Part shown: positions 59,314 through 64,000 of the stretch, one piece after another
How positions within the stretch are numbered: the stretch's first letter is position 1
How the letters are laid out: each line of letters starts with the position of its first letter
NCBI GenBank assembly: GCA_965230065.1
Contig: OZ245942.1
Coordinates: forward strand, 1,984,001 to 2,048,000
Direction: 5' to 3'
From: G965230065 sp965230065
GTDB taxonomy: Bacteria > Bacteroidota > Bacteroidia > Cytophagales > Cyclobacteriaceae
Length of the DNA: 64,000 bases
The notes under the pieces: model-generated
The model's database searches: none
The model's input: the letters and a program-made list of their open reading frames with translations, nothing else
What the model was told of the DNA's origin: nothing
Position numbers and translations under genes: made by a program

Positions 59314-60114
59314 ATGAACGAAGAAAACAACATACAAATCCCAACGATGGCCGAAATGACTGCCAAAAATGAAACACCTGATGTGTTATTTTGGGTAGGT
59401 TGTGCCGGCTCGTACGATGACCGCTATAAAAACGTAACCAGGGCGTTCGTAAAAATCCTCAATAAGGTGGATATCAAATTTGCCGTTTTGGGAACAGAAG
59501 AGTCCTGCACGGGTGACCCGGCACGAAGGGCAGGTAATGAATTTTTGTTCCAAATGCAGGCGGTGGCCAACATACAAGTGCTGAATGGATATAATGTGCA
59601 GAAAATTGTAACCGCATGCCCGCATTGCTTCAATACGCTCAAGAACGAATATCCTGAACTTGGCGGTAATTACGAAGTCATCCATCACTCGGCTTTTTTA
59701 CAGCAACTCATCAACGAAGGTAAAATAGTGATGAAAGGAGGCGGTACTTTTAAAGGAAAAAAAATTACGTATCACGATTCTTGTTACCTCGGGCGTGTCA
59801 ATAATATTTATGAAGCCCCTCGCGATGTGCTGGAAGCCCTGGACGCCGAACTGATAGAAATGAAACGATGCCGCACCAAAGGATTATGTTGCGGTGCAGG
59901 AGGCGCCCAGATGTTTAAAGATGCAGAACCCGGCAAAAAAGAAGTAAATATTGAACGTACCGAAGAAGCCCTGGCTACCGGGGCAAATGTGATAGCCAGT
60001 GCCTGCCCTTTTTGCATGACCATGCTGTCAGATGGTGTCAAAAATAAAGAAAAAGAACAGCAGGTAGCCATAAAAGATTTAGCTGAGCTGATTGCAGAAA
60101 ATGAAGGTTTGTGA
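59314..60114 (+). CDS. CCG-domain iron-sulfur protein (HdrB-like)
   Basis: Two CCG domains: VLFWVGCAGSYDDRYKNVTRAFVKILNK, ACPHCFNTLKNEYP, ITYHDSCYLGRVNNIYEAPR, KGLCCGAGG and SACPFCMTML. The cysteines bind a noncubane or 4Fe-4S site where disulfide or quinone chemistry occurs. It probably docks on the membrane subunit encoded just upstream. 266 residues. Confidence 0.9.
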   Translation: MNEENNIQIPTMAEMTAKNETPDVLFWVGCAGSYDDRYKNVTRAFVKILNKVDIKFAVLGTEESCTGDPARRAGNEFLFQMQAVANIQVLNGYNVQKIVTACPHCFNTLKNEYPELGGNYEVIHHSAFLQQLINEGKIVMKGGGTFKGKKITYHDSCYLGRVNNIYEAPRDVLEALDAELIEMKRCRTKGLCCGAGGAQMFKDAEPGKKEVNIERTEEALATGANVIASACPFCMTMLSDGVKNKEKEQQVAIKDLAELIAENEGL

Positions 60115-60140
60115 CCCCTTTTCTAAAATGGCCTGAATGG

Positions 60141-60836
60141 TTATTTATTGAAATACAAACTGGTTACAAAAAGCAAAACATGAGCGGTATCGCCGAAGTA
60201 ATCATCTGCGCGGTATTCTGCCCCAAGTTCCAGTTTATTTTTGGAAGACAACTGCCATCCGATTGCGGCATAAAAGCGGTTTTCAGGAGAAAAACTTTTC
60301 TGTGCGAATGCTCCTAAAAATTCGTTGGATACTACAAAATAAGCTTCTTTGGGGTTAACCTGCCGTCCGTTCAGTGGTATATCATAGCTGAGTTTATAAC
60401 TTAAGCGAACCTCATTAACATCGCGGGTGAAATACCTGTAGGCTATCCTGGGCCGGTTACCGATACGTGCGGCTCCTAAAAAGAATGAAAAGGTATATTG
60501 TGCCATTATCTTGTGTTCAGTATTTATTACGCTGGTATCCGGCATGGTTCTCAAGCCCAGCAAATACCCTCCACCAATACTTGAATTAGAAAATAATGCG
60601 TAACTGGCCAGCAACTGAAACTCCGACCGCTCCATCAGGGGGTCGGTAGGAATATATGATTCGTTTTGGTTGTTGTAAAGAAACAACCGCGGGTTGGCCT
60701 TGCCATTAAAAGTCCATCGGTTAGAATATTTCCAGGTGAAAGAAAGTTCCGGACTCCAAAGTGTTTCGACTCCCTGGGCAAAAGAAAAAGAAAAACCTGC
60801 CAAACACAGGCTCAAGGTTAAAAAATATTGCTTCAC
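60141..60836 (-). CDS. DUF2490 outer-membrane protein
   Basis: Signal peptide (about 1-20, ending SFAQ), then a beta-barrel of the DUF2490 type: WSPELSFTWKYSNRWTFNGKANPRLF, GGYLLGLRTMPDTSVINTEHKIMAQYTF, RIAYRYFTRDVNEVRLSYKL and the terminal VLLFVTSLYFNK. Function unknown. Same direction as the PepSY-like gene upstream (27 bp gap). Confidence 0.85.
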   Translation of the reverse strand: MKQYFLTLSLCLAGFSFSFAQGVETLWSPELSFTWKYSNRWTFNGKANPRLFLYNNQNESYIPTDPLMERSEFQLLASYALFSNSSIGGGYLLGLRTMPDTSVINTEHKIMAQYTFSFFLGAARIGNRPRIAYRYFTRDVNEVRLSYKLSYDIPLNGRQVNPKEAYFVVSNEFLGAFAQKSFSPENRFYAAIGWQLSSKNKLELGAEYRADDYFGDTAHVLLFVTSLYFNK

Positions 60837-60863
60837 GTTTTTTTCAGATAATTATCGCATAGG

Positions 60864-61454
60864 TTAATAAAAAATGTTGTCCTCGCCCCTTTTCAGGATT
60901 TTTCGTTTTTCCATAAACTTTCCGTTATGGTCAAATAGCAGTTCAAAAGAACCAAGGGTATTTCCGGCCCGCGTATCTACTTCCAGTTCGTATCGGGTTT
61001 CAAAATTTTCAAAATCCCTGTCGCTAAAATCTTCCACTGCGTCTTCAGCATCAATTTTTTGTGGGTAATACTGCTGCTGCACACGGGTAAAAACATATTT
61101 ATCATAATTTTCCTGTAAGTATTCACTAATATGCTTGCGTGCCTCTTCTTCAATTTCTTCAAAATCGATAAGCTTTTCAATGTCAATGAGGGTGCCGTCT
61201 TTCTGGTATTCAATGCTAAAAAACCTTTTATCAAATTTGCCTTTTACTTCGTAAGTTTCGGCATCCCCATCAGTTTCGTAATAGTATCGGACGCGCGCGG
61301 CATCTTCAAGAAAAGGCTCAATACTTTCCAGGATTTTGTCGGGCAAATCCCGCTTTTTAATAGATTGTTCATACTCTCTTTTTTCATCCTGGGCCATGCT
61401 ACTGACATTTGTCAGAATAACCATACAACCCAACAGTAAAATCTTTACTTTCAT
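60864..61454 (-). CDS. PepSY-like secreted protein
   Basis: Signal peptide (about 1-21, ending SMAQ) followed by repeated PepSY-like (PF11396) units: YYYETDGDAETYEVKGKFDKRFFSIEYQKDGTLIDIEK and ETRYELEVDTRAGNTLGSFELLFDHNGKFMEKRKI. Start chosen at ATG 61454 (MKVKILLLGC), which gives the signal peptide. Function unknown. Probably one transcript with the DUF2490 gene. Confidence 0.82.
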   Translation of the reverse strand: MKVKILLLGCMVILTNVSSMAQDEKREYEQSIKKRDLPDKILESIEPFLEDAARVRYYYETDGDAETYEVKGKFDKRFFSIEYQKDGTLIDIEKLIDFEEIEEEARKHISEYLQENYDKYVFTRVQQQYYPQKIDAEDAVEDFSDRDFENFETRYELEVDTRAGNTLGSFELLFDHNGKFMEKRKILKRGEDNIFY

Positions 61455-61654
61455 TAATTTGGTAACGTTGGTTTCTTGTATACATATAAGTGAGATGGTG
61501 TGTAAAGGTTTCATTTTACTATTCTGTTTAAGGTCGCTTTCCTCCCATACTTTTCCTTTCCCATCGGAATTTTCGGTTTTTTTTGATAATCTTGTACTCC
61601 CGTGTCATTCAAAAAACCAGGCAGGATACCAGCTTAACCGACAACTAACTATTC

Positions 61655-63154
61655 ATGACGCAATTATCTACATATCTGCTGGGCTACGATGTAGGCAGCT
61701 CTTCCATAAAAGCAAGTCTTATTGAAGCCGAAACAGGTAAATTGGTAGGTTCCGCTACCTCACCAAAAACCGAAATGGCCATGCAGGCCCCACAGGAAGG
61801 CTGGGCCGAGCAAGACCCGGAAGCCTGGTGGGAGCATATCGTCAAAGCTACGGCTGAGCTTAAAGAAAAATATCCAAAAGCTGTTGGTGAAGTAATGGCC
61901 ATTGGCATTTCTTATCAAATGCACGGGCTGGTAGTGGTGGATGAACAACAAAATGTACTGCGCCCTTCCATCATCTGGTGCGATAGCCGGGCGGTAGCTA
62001 CCGGAAAGAGGGCTTTTGAAGCAATTGGAGAAGAAAATTGTTTGCAGCATCTTCTCAATTCTCCTGGAAATTTTACGGCTTCTAAGCTCAAATGGGTGAA
62101 GGATAATGAACCACAGATATACGAAAAAATTCACAAAGCCATGCTGCCTGGTGATTTTATTGCCATGAAAATGACGGGGGAAATCACCACCACCATCTCG
62201 GGCCTTTCAGAAGGTATTATATGGGACTTTAAAGAGCAAACCACTGCAAATACCCTTTTAGAGCATTACGGCATCGATAAAAACCTGCTGCCCGATGTTG
62301 TGCCTACCTTTTCGGTGCAAGGAGAATTGGGTTGGGAAGCTGCTGAAAAACTGAGCCTGCAACCCGGTATCAAAATTGCCTATCGGGCGGGCGACCAGCC
62401 CAATAATGCACTTTCTTTGAACGTAATCCGTCCGGGTGAAGTGGCTACCACCGCAGGTACTTCCGGGGTTATTTACGGCGTAAGCGACCAGTTGGATTAC
62501 GATAAACAATCAAGAGTGAATACGTTTGCCCATGTTAATTACAGCCAAACCGCCCCAAAATATGGCATACTAGCTTGTGTCAATGGCACAGGTATCTTGA
62601 ACAGCTGGCTGAAAAACAACCTGCTGAGTGGCAAATCTTATGAGGAAATGAACATGCTGGCTGCCAGTGTGCCCATTGGCGCTGAAGGGGTAAGCATACT
62701 GCCTTTTGGCAACGGGGCCGAACGCACATTGAGCAACCGGGATTTGTTTGCTCATTTTCACGGCTTACGCTTTAACTCACATAACGTTGCACACATTGTA
62801 CGGGCAGCCCAGGAAGGTATTGTTTTCGCCCTCAAATACAGTTTTGATATCATGCAAAACATGGGCGTAGCTGCCAGTACGGTACGGGCCGGGCACGCCA
62901 ATATGTTCCTGAGCCCCGTCTTCCGGGAAGCGTTTGCCAATGCTACCGGAGCTACCGTAGAGCTTTATGATACAGATGGCTCTCAGGGGGCTGCCCGGGG
63001 CGCTGGAGTAGGTGCCGGGTATTACCGAAACTTTGAAGAAGCCTTCGCGGGATTACAAAAACTGGATACCATAGAACCCGACCAAAACCTACAGCCAGCT
63101 TATGCCGAAGCGTATGGAAACTGGCTCAAAACTTTAGAAAAACAGATGGAATAA
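61655..63154 (+). CDS. xylB: Xylulokinase
   Basis: A FGGY-family kinase (499 residues): phosphate-binding LLGYDVGSSSIKASLIEAETG at the start, MHGLVVVDEQQNVLRPSIIWCDSRA, GDFIAMKMTGEITTTISGLSEG, and the ATP-binding GTSGVIYG plus AAQEGIVFALKYSFDIM. It makes xylulose 5-phosphate from xylulose. Followed 64 bp later by xylA, forming the xylose pathway operon. Confidence 0.94.
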   Translation: MTQLSTYLLGYDVGSSSIKASLIEAETGKLVGSATSPKTEMAMQAPQEGWAEQDPEAWWEHIVKATAELKEKYPKAVGEVMAIGISYQMHGLVVVDEQQNVLRPSIIWCDSRAVATGKRAFEAIGEENCLQHLLNSPGNFTASKLKWVKDNEPQIYEKIHKAMLPGDFIAMKMTGEITTTISGLSEGIIWDFKEQTTANTLLEHYGIDKNLLPDVVPTFSVQGELGWEAAEKLSLQPGIKIAYRAGDQPNNALSLNVIRPGEVATTAGTSGVIYGVSDQLDYDKQSRVNTFAHVNYSQTAPKYGILACVNGTGILNSWLKNNLLSGKSYEEMNMLAASVPIGAEGVSILPFGNGAERTLSNRDLFAHFHGLRFNSHNVAHIVRAAQEGIVFALKYSFDIMQNMGVAASTVRAGHANMFLSPVFREAFANATGATVELYDTDGSQGAARGAGVGAGYYRNFEEAFAGLQKLDTIEPDQNLQPAYAEAYGNWLKTLEKQME

Positions 63155-63218
63155 TATTACAATCTGGGCTTATTGCCCGCCAATTATCAACTTTAAACAA
63201 TCAACTAAAAACTCAATC

Positions 63219-64000
63219 ATGTCATACTTTCCGAATATCGAGAAAATCAAATTCGAAGGGCGCGAGTCTGATAACCCTTTGGCATTTAAATTTTATGATG
63301 AAAACCAGGTAGTGGCCGGTAAAACCATGAAAGACCACCTCCGCTTTGCCATCGCCTACTGGCACAGCTTTAACAATGCCAATGCCGATCCTTTCGGCCC
63401 CGGCACACGTGCCTTTCCCTGGGACAAAAGCGCTGATGAGGTAGAAAATGCCAAATACAAAATGGAAGCAGCCTTTGAGTTTATGACTAAAATCAATGCT
63501 CCTTATTACTGTTTCCACGATGTAGATTTGTCGCCCGAAGGCAATTCTATTGCTGAGTATGAGAAAAACCTGAAAGAACTCACCACCCTTGCCAAAAGTT
63601 ATCAAAAGGATACGGGCGTGAAGTTACTGTGGGGAACCGCCAACCTTTTCTCTAATCCCCGCTATATGAACGGAGCTTCTACCAACCCTGATTTTGCAGT
63701 ACTTTGCCATGGGGCTGCCCAGGTAAAAGCTATGCTGGAAGCTACTGTAGAATTGGGCGGTGAAAATTACGTATTCTGGGGAGGCCGTGAAGGCTATGCC
63801 GCCCTCATCAACACCAACATGAAAAGGGAGATGGACCACTTGGGCGAGTTCTTGCGCCAGGCCCGCGACTACGGACGCAAAATCGGCTTTCAGGGCACCT
63901 ACCTCATTGAACCCAAGCCTGCCGAACCAAGTAAACACCAGTATGATTTTGATTCGGCTACCGTTATTGGCTTTTTGAACAAACAAGGTTTGGCGGGAGA
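63219..64000 (+). CDS. xylA: Xylose isomerase, N-terminal part (runs off window)
   Basis: The visible 260 residues match class II xylose isomerase: SYFPNIEKIKFEGRESDNPLAFKFYDE, GKTMKDHLRFAIAYWHSFNNANADPFGPGTRAFPWD, INAPYYCFHDVDLSPEGNS with the catalytic His/Asp pair, KLLWGTANLFSNPRYMNGA and GGENYVFWGGREGYA. It converts xylose to xylulose, the substrate of XylB upstream. The C-terminal third lies beyond the window. It is open to the window end. Confidence 0.96.
   Translation, partial: MSYFPNIEKIKFEGRESDNPLAFKFYDENQVVAGKTMKDHLRFAIAYWHSFNNANADPFGPGTRAFPWDKSADEVENAKYKMEAAFEFMTKINAPYYCFHDVDLSPEGNSIAEYEKNLKELTTLAKSYQKDTGVKLLWGTANLFSNPRYMNGASTNPDFAVLCHGAAQVKAMLEATVELGGENYVFWGGREGYAALINTNMKREMDHLGEFLRQARDYGRKIGFQGTYLIEPKPAEPSKHQYDFDSATVIGFLNKQGLAG

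Overview
The window looks like a chromosomal piece of a Bacteroidota bacterium, most likely of the Cytophagales type. The evidence is its gene families (BatD, TolC/RND pump, DUF4230, DUF2490, PepSY-like and YfiR-like proteins, TIGR04282-type glycosyltransferase, xylulokinase followed by xylose isomerase), several lipoproteins with short lipoboxes, weak or absent Shine-Dalgarno sequences, and one clear Bacteroidota promoter (TTTG, 20 bp, TATATTTG) in front of a dipeptidase gene. No rRNA, phage or conjugative module and no CRISPR array is visible. One tRNA gene (Phe, GAA) is present.

Layout. 1-3.2 kb is a stress-type island: the start of a YtxH-like gene, two CsbD-like genes, a coiled-coil lipoprotein, an outer-membrane barrel gene with a damaged start, an unknown 93-residue gene, and a 71-residue gene split by a 204 bp MITE-like element. 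Four of these transcription units share a two-half-site promoter motif. 3.3-11.2 kb holds a transglutaminase and a carbohydrate cluster (exported Gfo/Idh/MocA oxidoreductase, DUF1080 hydrolase, a divergent second oxidoreductase, a Tat-tagged mannonate dehydratase homologue) around a TPR histidine kinase. 11.2-12.1 kb carries a RelE-like protein overlapping a coiled-coil partner. 12.3-20 kb has a leftward operon (GT2, GT2, GT87-like, rhodanese, 2OG-Fe(II) oxygenase) and a two-component system. 20-30 kb is mixed housekeeping and stress (peroxiredoxin, M19 dipeptidase, Fic AMPylase with three upstream iterons, OsmC, QueG). 30.5-43 kb holds BatD, chorismate synthase, a dicarboxylate symporter and a three-gene RND efflux operon. 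42.8-47 kb holds a fungal-type cytosine deaminase, a quinone oxidoreductase and a GGNCC-type restriction-modification set with Vsr. 47-64 kb is mainly core metabolism: TpiA, TrmD, MltF-like transglycosylase, CrtI-like desaturase, a TRAP permease pair, Hsp20, tRNA-Phe, a membrane iron-sulfur/CCG electron-transfer pair, and xylB-xylA running off the end.

Two non-genic patterns stand out. The first is the four-copy promoter motif of the stress island. The second is a set of intercistronic palindromes, each built from a different short repeated word (GAAGACCG, GGCAGTAG, TTAATCGTTA, GGAATGTTGG). They sit between co-directional genes, and in two cases they supply the last codons of the preceding gene.

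All family assignments come from reading motifs and remembered family features. No search was run.
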